The translations under genes were made by a program, and so were the position numbers. A stretch of DNA of 64,000 nt from Melastoma dodecandrum (lineage: Eukaryota > Streptophyta > Magnoliopsida > Myrtales > Melastomataceae): positions 2,852,001-2,916,000 of the forward strand of contig JARUPY010000190.1 in assembly GCA_029817715.1 (NCBI GenBank). Direction: 5' to 3'. The first letter of the stretch is position 1, and each line of letters begins with the position of its first letter. Of this stretch, positions 46,640 through 59,142 are shown piece after piece. A model generated the notes under the pieces. The model had not been told where the DNA came from, made no database searches, and worked only from the letters and a program-made list of their open reading frames with translations.

Positions 46640-47570
46640 AATCGCTTGATATATACTTTCAGACTTATCAATCTTTCAAGACTACACGGCTATTCAGTCG
46701 CAGCACCCATTTACAAATCGAATAAACTTCTTCAGTTTATTTTGTTGTCCATTGTGGCAGCAGGATTATTACATTGATCGAAATCAAAGAATCTGGGACC
46801 AAAGGAAAAAAAATGAAATGAATGTGGGGATCGGGTGCAAAGCCGCCACTAACAGCAGTTCTGAAGTGCAGATGAATGATGGCCTGCACATCCTATTGCG
46901 ACGTTCCTCCATTTTCTCAGCATGATGATTGCAATGCCTGCAATCTGGAACCGACTACCATCATGTTTGCCCACCTGGAGATGTTCCTCAGTCCGAATAC
47001 TCCGAAATCCCCACATCATCCTAATCCTCCTGTAAGCAACACAAACGTAAGGGATTATTCCATCATACTAGCGCTTTGATCCATCCTGCATTATACCGGC
47101 AGTTTTCTCCGCCAGAGGACACGGATAGTGGATGAAATAGCAGGCATAATTGGGCTTTTTGTAATGTGTTTGGGGATCCTATCCTAGCAAGGAACATGTT
47201 TGCACGTCTCATGATAAACTTGAAGAAACCATTAATCAATGGATCTTGCACTGAATTGACATCAAGGTGTGGATGCCGCGAAGAAAAGAAGCATCTGTCG
47301 GTAACTGAAACCATCTTAAATCCAATCAATTGTCATGCTTGATCTCAATCACATTTTCATGGAAAGATGCAGAACAAACAGTGAATCATTGCAAGCCACA
47401 ACAAACAGCCGGGACTTTCCGCATCCACAATTAACTGTCTGCAACAAATCCTCAAAGTAGTAACATCACAACAGATAGCAATTCTCGTCTCTGACCTTCG
47501 ATTCCATCTTATGGTAGAGATGCATAGCAAACATAACCCCGAGGACGACAATTAAGCGAAAGAATATAAC
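46640..47570. repeat. Duplicated block, copy 1 (partner 59880-60740)
   Basis: Matches 59880-60740 over its length (TCTTTCAAGACTACACGGCT, TTATTACATTGATCGAAATC, ATGTTTGCACGTCTCATGA). A third, more diverged copy of its middle is at about 50230-50700. On the minus strand all three can be read as a broken coding-like stretch (RRANMF..IGSPNT, FHPLSVSSGGEN), so they may come from an old gene or element that I cannot name. Confidence 0.8.
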
Positions 47571-47588
47571 ATAGGAATCAACTTTATA

Positions 47589-48034
47589 TGTTGGATAACT
47601 ATAAGATATTCTTTCTAATATATTCGGAGGTACAACTTAGGTATCAACACACGAAGCGAAAGAATATAAAGAAACGTTATATGTTGTAAACGTGGAAATC
47701 AATTGGGTTTTATTGATCTTGAAAGAGGGTCGAGGGGGTTAAATAGGATCTCGATTTATATTTGTAATCCATTATATATGAATCTTTTTCTCCATATGTG
47801 GACGTAGGTCGATAACCGAACTAAGTAAATTCTTCATCTCCTTATTTTTCGTGAACTTTGATCGAAGACCGGATCCGTCTTCCGCAGACTTATTTCATTA
47901 CAAATGGATCTTGTTCTTCATCCGTGAACATAAGACTGAACCACGAAAATTTTGCCTCCTTATCGTTCGCATACTTGTGATTAATGATCGGATCCGATTC
48001 GACACGCTTATGCGTGTTACCACACGCCAATATA
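47589..48034 (+). repeat. Probable degenerate solo copia LTR
   Basis: Read on the minus strand, 47800-48034 resembles the LTR at 30102-30589 (GTCGAATCGGATCCGAT, AAGGAG.CAAA.., then GACCTACGT). It begins TGTTGG and ends near ACACGCCAATA. No internal region beside it; ends are approximate. Confidence 0.45.
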
Positions 48035-48271
48035 AACGAAAACAAATTAGAACATATTTTCACATGACACATATAGCAGACATAACACAGTAAACTTCGC
48101 TTAGTTATCACTCACGCGAAGGTCGGGCCCTTTGGGTTTTATTGTGTATACATATATGCCCCCACCGAAATTTATTTAGAAGGACATACTGTGGGGGGGT
48201 CTTTATTGATGATTGCGCATGGAGTATCATCGACCCTCGACCTTATCCGCGTGAAGCCCTGGTGGATCGTC

Positions 48272-48682
48272 TTAATTCATCCAATCATAGCAGTCGACCT
48301 TGGTAATGTCGCTCGAAAACAAGCAGGAACCGTTGCTCCTGATGCTCCAGTGACAAGTATCGCATACGTAGTGATGGACGTTGTCATTATAGACGACTAG
48401 CCCATGCGAGGAGTCCCTCGACGAAATCCTACAGTGAAAGAGGGTAATACCGACGATCCTAGTATGAAAGCTGAACCCCCACTGTCCCTTGGGGTGTATT
48501 GGTGCGAATCCGAGGTCATCGTCCGCTGACGCGCAATGGACACCGATGTCCTCTCCGTCGATATCATTCTCTATGACTACGCGTTTCGCACCGGCGGCAG
48601 CAAAATGAACCTGAGTAACAACCATGACAAGGCACAACATGAGGATGAAAGCACCCGACTTCACAATGGAATTCGTGATCAT
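48272..48682 (-). CDS. Plant self-incompatibility S1-like (S-protein homologue)
   Basis: A small secreted protein of the SPH family, related to the stigmatic S-protein of poppy; most members outside poppy have no known role. Single exon, 136 residues. A signal peptide (GAFILMLCLVMVVTQVHFAAA) precedes VVIENDIDGEDIGVHCASADDDLG, the family's first strand and C-x-S-x-D-D-D-L-G signature. Then come WGFSFHTRIVGITLFHCRI and YVCDTCHWSIRSNGSCL, giving the usual pattern of conserved cysteines. I chose the ATG at 48682 because it directly precedes the signal peptide; an upstream in-frame ATG adds 27 residues. It lies alone among repeats. No lesion is seen. Confidence 0.85.
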   Translation of the reverse strand: MITNSIVKSGAFILMLCLVMVVTQVHFAAAGAKRVVIENDIDGEDIGVHCASADDDLGFAPIHPKGQWGFSFHTRIVGITLFHCRISSRDSSHGLVVYNDNVHHYVCDTCHWSIRSNGSCLFSSDITKVDCYDWMN

Positions 48683-50229
48683 TATCCTCCAAATTTGATG
48701 GCTGAGGTTCAATATTAATGAGCAGCCGAAGGGACTATTTAAAAGGGGAAGAACAGGGAACATTGGGACATGTTTAGTATCGATACTATATTATTTTTAA
48801 CAATGGGGTTCTTGTCTTGGACTTAAATATTTCCCCTGCCTAAAACTTATCATCCAAAACAATACTCCAACGAGACAGCAGCTGTTCGACTTCTAAGACC
48901 ATTATTTAAAAAAACAGTATTGTTTTTTTTGTATTTGGAAGGAATACATACACGCATTAGCGTGAGTTCGGAGGGGGGAGAAGCTCTGAAAATTATAATT
49001 ATAAATTACTTACTGTCAACTCACATGGAGCACGTAACGAACAATAAAGTAATTTTATATTAAAAAAAGTATTTAAGATAAATATGCCTATAAAAAATTC
49101 AGCTCACGAAAAATTATCAAATAGTTTCAAAATTCCGAGAATAATGCATCGAAATCAAGCGATTTTGCCCGGGAAGGAAGTAAAACATCGGCTTCCAGTA
49201 TATAAGAAAAATAAAAAAGGTCAAGATTTTTTTTAATTCGGAATATTATTTTAGAAATTTAAAAATTATTTTTAAGTGTTTTTTTATGCCTAACATTTGG
49301 AACAAAGGCCAACATTTGATGCATAACAATAAATGGATAATTAGTGTGGAGGAATCATTCCTGTATTTTTTATTTGTTTTTGAATTAATGAAATATTGGA
49401 TTTCTCGTTATTACAGTTCATCGTAGTTGAACCACTTTCGGTTAACTATTTGGGATGCTACTTTTTGAGAAACTACAAGTTGGGGTTGTAATCGTTACAA
49501 AAAAGTTTATAATCGCAGACTATCTATACGAACTTTTCTATAATAATTATGGGAGGCTAAGCTCGTGTCGTTCGGAGAAGTTCGTACCCGAAGGGCAAAC
49601 TCGCAGTTCTAAATTATGTGACCGCAGTCACATTTCTGATTAGTGTGCTTGCGTTCACGTTTCACTATGGGAAAGTTCGTTCCAGATCCTTTAGATACGA
49701 AGTTCCTATACCACGAACCTTTATAAAACTTCGCATAGAGAATTTGTTTTTTTTAAAAAAGTTTATTCCAATGAATTCTGGTACGAACTTCCCCCGTAAT
49801 AATTACAATCATAAGTATCAATTTAATAAATAATTACGATATGTTCCGTGCACGGAAGAGTAGCTGTTGATGTTCTTTTGCGTTTGGTCGTCTCTATTGT
49901 CCGGTCATTACGAAACCACCTGGATCTTTCCGTCGCCAAACGAAAAAAAAAAAACGTTTATATAATGACATTTTAGAGGATTACTTTATAACTTGAAAGA
50001 AACAAGATTTTATTTAATGATTATTCTTTTATTAAATTCAATAAATTACCTAGTAATCCGTTTTTGGGCAAGGGGAAAATATTAGACAAATATTAGTAAT
50101 CCTAGACGCCACCGGGTGGGACGATTCTCTAAGGATGCTGGGTATGTATGCAGGACAACCCGTATTTGTAGCCTTATTCGGTTTCTTTAGTTATCCGTTG
50201 TGCTTGGTAAGATCATTTACATTGATCAC
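48683..50229. other. No gene recognised
   Basis: AT-rich; only short frames. Confidence 0.45.
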
Positions 50230-50700
50230 GCTGCTGCTAACGGGAGTTCGCAAGTGCAGACGATTGCAATGCCTCCAATCTTGAACCGAATACCATCCTG
50301 GTTACCCGCCTGGAATCTTGTACATCATCCAACGCCAACTGTCTTGAAACTCGAACGGTTAGGTGAAAGCGTGACATGCTATATATTTTCATTTTAACGT
50401 GGCTTCCGAATCCTCTGAAATCCCCACCTAATCCTAATCCTTCTGTAAGCAGTGATAATGTAAGGGATTGTTCAATCTTTACCCGTGCTTTGATTCGTCC
50501 TGCATAAAGCCGGCGATTTTCAATGTCGGAGGACAATGACAACGGATGAAACTGCAGGCAGAATTGAACACTTAATTGTGTGTTCGGGCTTCCTGTCCTA
50601 GCAGGGAACAATGTGTCTGCACGTTTCATGATGGGCTTGGAGAAACCATTAAATAATTGACCTTTCATTGAATCGACGTCAAGGTGTGGATGACATGAAG
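50230..50700. repeat. Third, diverged copy of the 46.6/59.9-kb repeat
   Basis: Shares CAAGGTGTGGATG, AGGGATTGTTCAATC-type and GTCTGCACGTTTCATGATG blocks with 47000-47290 and 60230-60500. It ends where copia sequence begins, so the copia element may have been cut here. Confidence 0.6.
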
Positions 50701-50829
50701 GAAGTAAGCACTGTTGCGAAATCACCGCAAATAAGATCAATTACGTATCAATCGCCATTTATGGTAAGATCTGTAGAATTGCAAACGGTGGAAGGAGAAC
50801 AAGGCGGGAAAATTCGAGTCTTGCGGACA

Positions 50830-52716
50830 TACAACATAGGTGAATTTTGCTCAAAGAGTTATAACTTGTTCTGCAGGAAGAGTGGCATAAAAAGGGAACT
50901 TTCCTGTCGAGAGACCCCACAACAGAATGGGATCCCCGAAAGGAAGATTCGGCATCTTACGGAGACTTGTAAGTCGTGGTTACGCATGAAGAATCTACCA
51001 AAGCAGTTATGGGCGGAAGGCATGAAGTGTGCTGCCCATGTCATCAATCGAGTTCCTCTTAGACCAAATAAGCTAAAATCGCCATTCATGATGCTATATG
51101 GGTTCATGCCAAGTGGCAAGTTTCGAGTTTTCGGGTCTATTTGTCATGTTCATGTTCCAGATTCAACAAGTGCCTGTTCGTCGGCTATGACGAGAGGAGG
51201 AAAGGGTGGGGATGTATGGATCCATCGACCCACGAATGCACTATGTCGAGAGATGTTGTCTTCGACGAAATCTCCTCATACTACATCAAGAATGTTGAGG
51301 AGAATGTTCATACTAACCTTCTTGTGCCTATGTCTATGGGAGGCTCTTCTAGTAGAGATTGTAGTGACAGGGGGAGCTTCGACTTATCTCGAGGTATTTC
51401 AGTTGAAGAAGTATAGAGAATCAAAGTCTATGGGAAAGCTCACATAAGAAAGAATCTGGTCTACAGAAGAATGGGGAATCTCGACCAAAGAGGAACATTG
51501 TAAGGCCAACACGGAGAACTCGATCGCTCGATCGAGAACTTAATCGCTCGATCTATATGGAACAACCACCTGGATTCGAGAAGAAGGGTGGTCACCAGTT
51601 GGTATGTAGACTTAAGAAGGCCTTATATAGATTGAAGCAAGCCCCCATGTGCTTGGTATGGGAAGATTACAGAATATCTTTGGTTTTGTGGGTACGTAGC
51701 TTCGGAATTCGATTCAAGTCTATTTGTAAAGGAGCATCAAGGCCAGATGGTAGTGATACTTCTATATATGGATGATATAATCATGACTGGCAACAATTAT
51801 GGAGAGGTTGCTCGACTACAAGATGAGCTCTCGCTTCGCTTTGAGATGAAGAAGCTTGGAAAACTTAGAAATTTCCTTGGTCTGCATATTGAAAACTTGG
51901 AGAAAGATTTATTGGTATCGCAGATCAACTATGCAAAGAAGTTGGTAGAGAATTTTGGTACGACAGATGGAAAGAAGAGATGTACTCCTCTTGACGTGAA
52001 TCCTAGACTCAGTCGAGACAAAGGAACATGTCTACCATATCCTCGCCCATGTCGAGCTATTGTGGGAACTCTGATTTACTTGACTATAACAAGGCCTGAC
52101 ATTACTTATGCGGTTGGAGTGGTGAGTCGATACATGCATGTGCCAAGGAAGCCACATCTCGAGGAAGCTAAGAAAATTCTAAAATATGTTAACACTTCAC
52201 CAGATGATGGTCTATTCTACAGGAATGATGCAGATTTTGTCTTGCAGGGATTTGCATGCGGACTTCGCTGGAGATCGAGAAGATCGAAGGTCCACACCTG
52301 GATTTGTTATCCTTTGTGGAAACACTAGCATATCATGGAGTAGCAGGAAACAAGGCTCAATATCACTATCTATGACCGAAGTAGAATACAAGGCATCAGC
52401 TTACGCAGCTCAGGAGTGCATATGGCTTAGTAGACTCTTGGAGGATCTTCATGTCAAAATTGATCAGCCGGTTCCTATCCATGGAGATAATTTGAGTGCT
52501 ATAAATCTGACTTCGAATCTTGTGTTCCATGCGAGAACGAAACACATCGAGCTGGAGCATCACTTCATTCGTGAGAAAGTGCTTGACGGAATCATCGAGA
52601 CGGTCGCTGTAAGGAGTGAAGACAATATTGCTGATATCTTCACAAAAGCACTCTCAAGAGGACCATTCGAAGATCTACGATCTAAGTCGGGACTAGTTGA
52701 ACGAGCATCACTTTAA
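50830..52716 (+). pseudogene. Copia A pol fragments (integrase-RT-RNase H)
   Basis: Integrase C-half: ETPQQNGIPERKIRHLTETC, then LWAEGMKCAAHVINR and FRVFGSICHVHV (with a shift) up to about 51300. [14 protein letters not shown] near 51620, then [11 protein letters not shown] (about 51760-51800) and KLGKLRNFLGLHIE. TRPDITYAVGVVSRYM near 52100. RNase H after another shift at about 52240: STPGFVILCGNTSISWSSRKQ, ARTKHIELEHHFIREKV and NIADIFTKALS at the end. Frames are broken at least near 51180, 51420-51540, 51640 and 52250, so it is dead. Confidence 0.9.
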
Positions 52717-52723
52717 GGGGGAG

Positions 52724-53102
52724 TGTTGAAAGTTAAAGTGATGAATCTTCAAGTCTATAAAGGTTGTGTCTAGAGACTTCGCTCGAGAAAAAGACTTTGC
52801 TTGAGCAAAAGGCTTCACTGAAGGCAGAAACTTCATTCGTGGAAATCTACTAGTCCATGACTGTCCTGATTTCTGGACATTCTCTATCATCATTATTGTC
52901 CACTTTCGGTTGTTGTCTTTTCTATGCACATTAAGTGCTTAGTTGTTGGTAGTTAACATTAATTAGGTTAAGTCTATTTAAGTTACTTGTAGTATTGTTT
53001 CGTAGAGAGAGATCGGAGTAGAACTTCTTCACATAAGCAAGTTTCCAAGTAAAAAAGTCCTTCTTGAGTATTCCTTGGCTACGTGGTGTTCCTGGAAATC
53101 GA
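52724..53102 (+). repeat. 3' LTR of copia A (end approximate)
   Basis: Begins TGTTGAAAG directly after the polypurine tract. The right end was not fixed, as no matching 5' LTR is in the window. Confidence 0.6.
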
Positions 53103-53225
53103 CATTAGGCTTGTCAATGACTCGTTTCTCTACGGATCTTATCCGCAAGAAATCGTGGTGGTTCGTCTTATTTCACCCAATCGTAACAGAAAGGAAGATT
53201 TGGATATTTTGATCAAATCAAATAA

Positions 53226-53635
53226 CAGAAAGGAGACCGAACTTTCGCTGATCGGAGCAAATCCATGTCGTGAAGGGGGAACGCGCAAAATGTCGTCCCG
53301 ACAAAATGACTCCATGTTTTTGGTCGGCCGGTCGGCATTTCAAGTTCCAAGAAACATTTCAAAAGTTAAAAGCATGGAATCGTGTAATTGTGCCTTGTTC
53401 GTTGTAAAAGGGTTTGTTTTTAAAAAGTGATGTCGACAGATCCTTACGAAACTTAATCACACATGGTGGGCTGGGCTGGGCTGTGACGACAACCTCTTCG
53501 AGAACTTCTTGGCCATCGTCCAAGCACGCCCCTTGGGGCTTTAGGCCAGAGGAAGGACTATCAGGACATCTTGGAGTAGAGGAGTTCTTTGGGGTGGAGG
53601 AATGGAAGGTAGGAAGGCTTGGGTCTATGTGTTCG
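53226..53635. repeat. Duplicated block, copy 2 (partner 45482-45870)
   Basis: Direct copy of 45482-45870. Where copy 1 goes on, this copy changes at 53636 into a copia LTR. Confidence 0.85.
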
Positions 53636-53985
53636 TGTGAGCTGCAGATGTTGGAACCAGAAGAACTGGAGGATAGGTGATGAAGAAGTGGTGTTGCAGA
53701 TAAAAGGTTTGAGCTGCGGATGAAAGTATGGGCTTGGTGAATTGGACTTTCACTATGGAAGCATTGGGGGCCAACTTAAAATCCATTAAGCCTTTTCTAG
53801 TCAAGGATACAAATGTAATTACACAAAAGGTTTGTTAGAATGATGATAAAAAGGACAACAATGAGGTGTGTTCATGTTGCTGTTAGAATAGTTGGTTCTC
53901 TATAATAAACGCTTTCTTCTCTTCTTCTTCATGAATGAAAAACAGATGTTTTCTTTGGATTTCTTTCTTGGTTTTTAGAAAAAGA
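53636..53985 (+). repeat. Partial LTR of copia B family, plus orientation
   Basis: TGTGAGCTGCAGATGTTGGA onward matches the inverse of 55267-54925 almost base for base. It lacks the last part (CTTCACTAGCA) and has no internal region of its own. It is thus an inverted partner of the 3' LTR of copia B, about 0.9 kb away. Confidence 0.85.
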
Positions 53986-54907
53986 CTGCTTTTGGGATCA
54001 CTAATGGGCGCGATATCTCCGCTGCAGTAACTCTTTGTTAGTCGAAGGTCGAAAGGTTCACAAGGTTCGTGGAGTTAGTTCAGGGGACAGTGGAGATGAA
54101 AGGGAAAGACGAATTGGATATTAAATAAGTTGTCCGACTAAAACGACAACCCCCATGCCGTAAAAGTTTGTCAATTAATTTATCGTTTGTTTCGGCCGTG
54201 CCACCGCCTTTAGACCTTGAAGAACTCTGTTTAGCCAAAAGGTTTCACCATTGGGATCAGCTTCTACATCGCGGTTAAGCTTGGCTAGTTGCTCCTTTAG
54301 GGTAGAAGACTGGCCTTTTCAACTTTTTTTCTCAGTGAGCAACATGGGTGCTGTAGATTTCGGATAGCTCTCCTACAAAATGAGTCCATTTGAACGCAGG
54401 GCATGCCCGTGCACCCGTTGGTGTAGCAGCCAGTATCCTCATCATCTCATGCAATGAACGAGTTAAACCATCAAATGAAACCTAGAGGATGGTTTCAATG
54501 AAATGTATGTTTCATCGAGATGTTCCCGACCTGCTCAATTGATCACGAGATGCTGACGATCACGCGTCAGCTCATGCACATATCCCTTGCCCCTTAGTCT
54601 CTCAAAAACCTCCCCCATGGCGATCCGTGGATTGAGCTCAACTTAACGAAATGTTGAATCCCGGGTTCGGGCACTCCCAGACATGCCTAGGAAGCGCTAA
54701 ATAAATACAACCATGAGGGCAAACAAAGGGCACCGAGCCAAGCAATTACATGCACAAAAAAGAACTCCTCTCTACCTAAACAATCTACATTGAATCAGAG
54801 TTGTCTTCCAAGCAGGCACGACTAAAGGAACTTTGGGTCCAACCTCGGCCCTCATCGGGGATCTCTCTCCCCTCCGGCAATTAGAATCCTCTGACAGCAG
54901 CGCGAAC
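53986..54907. repeat. Rearranged block, mostly inverse of 45880-46240
   Basis: Pieces match 45880-46240 in reverse order and orientation (54130-54260, 54630-54660, 54805-54900), and one piece near 54345-54400 matches in direct orientation (ACATGGGTGCTGTAG). Some 140 bp near 54665-54800 has no partner. No gene seen. Confidence 0.6.
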
Positions 54908-55267
54908 TGCTAGTGAAGGAAGGGAACCTAGAACCCATAAACCCAGAAAGAAATCCAAAGACAACCTCTGTTTTTCATTCATGAAGAAGAAGAGAAGAAA
55001 GCGTTTGTTACAGAGAACCAACTATTCTAACAGCAACACGCACACACCTCTTTGTTGTCCTTTTTATCGTCACTCTAACAAACCTTTTGTGTAATTACAT
55101 TTGTATCCTTGACTAGAAAAGGCTTAATGGATTTTAAGTTGCTTCCATAGTGAAAGTCCACTTCACCAAGCCCATACTTTCATCCGCAGCTCAAACCTTT
55201 TATCTGCAACACCACTTCTTCATCACCTATCCTCCAGTTCTTCTAGTTCCAACATCTGCAGCTCACA
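54908..55267 (-). repeat. 3' LTR of copia B
   Basis: 360 bp, TGTGAGCTGC...CTTCACTAGCA on the minus strand. Its end agrees with the 5' LTR stub beside the primer site. Confidence 0.85.
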
Positions 55268-58200
55268 CTCCCCCTCAAGATGAGGTGTATATATGTCATG
55301 TACACCCATCTTGATCAATAAAAAGTGGAATCGTGAAGGATGCAATGCTTTAGTGAAAAGATCAGCCAATTGGAAATCTGTCTTCATATATCTAACCTCA
55401 ATCACTCCTTCCAATATCTTCTCCCGGACAAAATGAAGGTTTATTTCCAAATGTTTCGTTCTTTCATGAAATACCGGGTTCTTACTAAGGTGTATGGCTG
55501 ATTTGTTATCAAAATAAAGCGAAACTGGAGAATTGATACTTAACTGGAAATCCTTCATCAAAGCTATCACCCAAATCAATTCTGATGTAGTTGAAGCAAT
55601 AGCTGTATACTCTGCCTCGGTTGAGCTCCTTGAAACTGTTGCTTGCCGCTTTGATTTCCAACTGATAAGACAATCTCCAACGAAAACGCAGAATCCGGTT
55701 GTTAACTTTCTTGTATCTGTACAACCCTCCCAATCACTGTCAGTATAACCTTGTAGATGCAGCCGTGATTTGCTTGAAAACATGATCCCTTGTCCTGGTG
55801 TCCTTTTCAGATACCTGAGAACATTTTTTGCAGCCTGCCAATGCTCTAGTCTGGGTTTCTCCATGAATTGTGTCAAAACATGCACACTATAGGCAATATC
55901 AGGTCTGGTATACCCCAAATAAATAAGTTTCCCAACCAACTGTCATACATTGTTGGGTTCACTTCTTCACCTCTACCTTCCCCAGAAAGCTTCACATTTG
56001 GCACCATAGGAATTGAACTAGGCTTCACACTCAACTTCCTCTGTTCTTCAAGCATCCGCAATGTATATCCTCGTTGTGAGACAAAGATACCCTGTCTAGA
56101 TCTTGCTATCTCCAATCCAAGAAAGAATCTCAACTCACCCAAATCTCTCACTTTAAACTTCTGTTGCAAACACCTTTGCAAGCCTTTTATAGCATCAATA
56201 CTAGAACCAGCAACAGCTATATCATCGACATAAATCAACACAGCAACAAATTCTTTGTCATTTCCCTTTATAAACAGTGAGTAATCTGACTTCGATTGTC
56301 TAAAACTAGCTGTTAAAAGGCATTCAGTCAACTTACTATTCCATTGTCGTGAAGCTTGTTTAAGACCATATAGGGACTTCTTTAGTCGACAAACCAAATT
56401 ATGTGTAAGCTCACACTCCCCCTGAAGTTGATAACCAGGAGGCAGACTCATGTACACCTCCTCCTAAAGATCACCATGGAGAAAGGCATTGTGAATGTCG
56501 TCGAACTGATGAAGAAACCAACCTTTAATTGCAGCCAAAGCAAAGAACATTCGAACTGATGTGTGCTTGGCAACAGGACTAAAAGTCTCCTGATAGTCTG
56601 TTCCTTCACATTGTGTATAGCCCTTGGCAACCAAACGTGCCTTGTACCGTTCGACAGAGCCATCAGAATGCAGTTTGATTTTATACACCCATTTGCAACC
56701 AATGGGTCTTTTATGAGCAGGTAGAGGTACTATTTCCCATGTAGCATTATCTTATAAGGCATGCAGCTCATCAACCACAGCAACCTCCCATTGAGGAATA
56801 CCCTTAGCTTGACTATAAGTCTGAGGATCAGAATGAATTTCCAAAGACAAAATATAGGACTTAAAGGACGTAGAAAGAGAAGTATAGGAAAGGTGAGATT
56901 GAATAGGATAAAGAACAGAAGAGTTAGACGAATAATGTGTAGTTGTAGAAAGAATGGACTTACTTGGTAATTCAGCTAATGATTGGCCTGCGTGAAGAGG
57001 GACAAATGATAGTCACAAAGATACCCAGGTGGTTGTCTGAACCGGGTGCCTTTTCTCAAGACAGAAGAAGTTGTAGCAGAAGAGGGAGATGAAAAGGAAA
57101 AATCTGATGAAGGTTCAGGAGAAGATGATGGAGGAATAGATCTAGGGGAGAAATCAGGGACAATAGCAGAAGGTGGAGGAACAGGAAGAACAAGGGCAAA
57201 ATCAGGATGATGTGATGAAAATGGAAAAATAGATTAATGAAAAATAACATCTCTAGAAAAGATAACTTCATGTAAATCCAGATTATAAAGACAATAACCT
57301 TTAAAACCAAAAGGATAGCCGATGAAAATGCAGTTCCTGGTTCTATTGTCTAATTTCTTTTGACCCTGAGATAATGTACAAGCATATGCAAGTGAACCAA
57401 ATACTCTCAAGACAGAGTAATCAGGTTGTTTATGATGTAAGACCTCATATGGAGATTTGTTAGAAAGAACTTTAGTGGGAAGTCTATTAATCAAGAAAAC
57501 TGCATTCAATAAGGCATGACCCCAAAACTTAGCTGGTAGATGAGCTTGAAACAACAATGACCTAGTTACTTGCAAATGTGTTGATGTTTTCTCTCTACTA
57601 TCCCATTTTGCTGTGGACTCTCTACACAAGTTCTTTGATGAATTATTCCATAAGCTCCATAGTAATCTGGTTGGATAAATTCAGCTCCATTGTCACTTCG
57701 AATGCTCTTAACTGTGGTTTGAAATTGAGTTTTAACAAAACTGCAAAATTGATGAAGAGTACTCCTAGTATCTGACTTGTTGTGTAATAAATAAACCCAA
57801 GTGACTCTGGTTTTGTCATCCACAATTGTTAAAAAATACTTGTAACCACCAATGGCTGGTTGTCAATATGGACCCCAAATATCACAATGCAGTAAATCAA
57901 ATGCATTAGCTGCTTGATGAACAGATGGTGCAAATGGCAATCTCTTTTGTTTAGATTGATAACAGATTGTGCATACATTTTGTTGCAAAAGTTTGATAGA
58001 GGGATCTAAAGCCTGTAAGACATTTCCTTTTTCTAAAGATAAATGGCCAAGTCTGTAGTGCAAAAGATCAAAGACATCTAAAGTATGTTTATGGGTGGAG
58101 CTATTTGTCATATGTAATGAAGGTGATGTAGTATATGCTGCAATTATCTCTTGAACTGGAGAAAGAGCACCTGTCTGAGTTCCTCTGAGTACCAACTTGA

Positions 58201-59105
58201 ACAATCCATCCCTCAGTTCAGCATGTCCAATCATCCTCTGGGTAGTTAAGTCCTGAATGAAGCAAGTTTTTTGAGAAAACAAGAAACAAACAGCAGCATT
58301 ATCTGACAATAATCTGCTTACTGAGATTAAGTTAAAACGAAATGTAGGAACAAATATGACATTTTTTAGGACAAAATCCTTGTTAAGTAGCACAGTTCCA
58401 ATGTAGAGAAAACTGTGCTATTGTCAGGTAAGTGTATCTTCAAAGGCTGTATCAATTTAGTAACTGAATCAAACAAGGATAAACTAGAGACCACATGATC
58501 TGTAGCTCCAGTGTCAATAAACCAAGAAGATTGACAAGCTGTAGGAATATTTTCTTTGTGGTTGGATAAAATTGTATGAACAGTAGAAGGTTTACCAGAA
58601 GCAGAAGAAGAAGAAGATGGACAGTTTAGAAAAGAATAGTCCTTATCCTGTCTTGGATATCCTTCAATCAGACCTTTATTAGGGCAGTCCACATTGAGCA
58701 TTGCCACGAGCTTCTGAGCTTGTGCAACCACCTCGGAAAGACCATACTGAGTTGCCAATGTCTCCCTGTGTCTATCAGCACCATCTGTGTGGATCATATT
58801 CACTGAACTTCTTCCTCCAGTTGCCTGAAACCGTCCTGGTGCAGTTCTTCTACCTCTACCATAAGTTAAACCACGTGTTGGATACCTCTTCCTGTAGAAG
58901 TATGTCGTCTGCTAAATCTGGTATTCAGAGGAAATCCCACTAAGTAGAAACATCTATCTTTCAAATGACCCCCTTTTCCACAATAATCACACACCCAATC
59001 TACTCTTCCTCGTCTTGTATCAGTCATGAGAGCCATAGTAGTTGGTTCGTCTTTTTGTTTTTCTTCCATAGTCACTGTTGCTGCCATGATTGGTGTCTTA
59101 ATCAT
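55268..59105 (-). pseudogene. Copia B pol, several frameshifts
   Basis: In order on the minus strand: zinc knuckle (near 58975); protease WFIDTGATDHV (about 58520); pre-integrase LHYRLGHLSLEKGNV with CTICYQSK (about 58060-57950); integrase core with IRSDNGAEF and ESPQQNGIVERKH (57823-57590); KFWGHALLNAVFLINRLPT; RT with [11 protein letters not shown] and ETFSPVAK (56688-56464), LKKSLYGLKQASRQW, LIYVDDIAVAG (56250); RNase H with GYTDSDWEGCTDTR, SSTEAEYTAIAS and ADLFTKALH (to about 55330). Breaks lie near 58380, 57840, 57600, 57240-56700, 56460 and 55900. The 57.0-57.2 kb part is low complexity (Leu/Pro/Ser-rich). Confidence 0.9.
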
Positions 59106-59142
59106 AGTCCCTCCTCTGCTTTTCTAAGTCCTTTGCGTCTCT

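Larger units (their letters stand above)
50740..53102 (+). mobile_element. Ty1/copia element A, 5'-truncated and broken
   Basis: Starts inside integrase and lacks LTR, gag and protease. It keeps integrase core end, RT, RNase H, polypurine tract (TTAAGGGGGAG near 52713-52723) and a 3' LTR from 52724 to about 53100. Several frameshifts. Confidence 0.9.

Noticed and set aside
50668..50830. Apparent start of the copia A frame inside the neighbouring repeat
   Set aside because: The first residues come from the unrelated repeat; the junction is a truncation, not a designed fusion.
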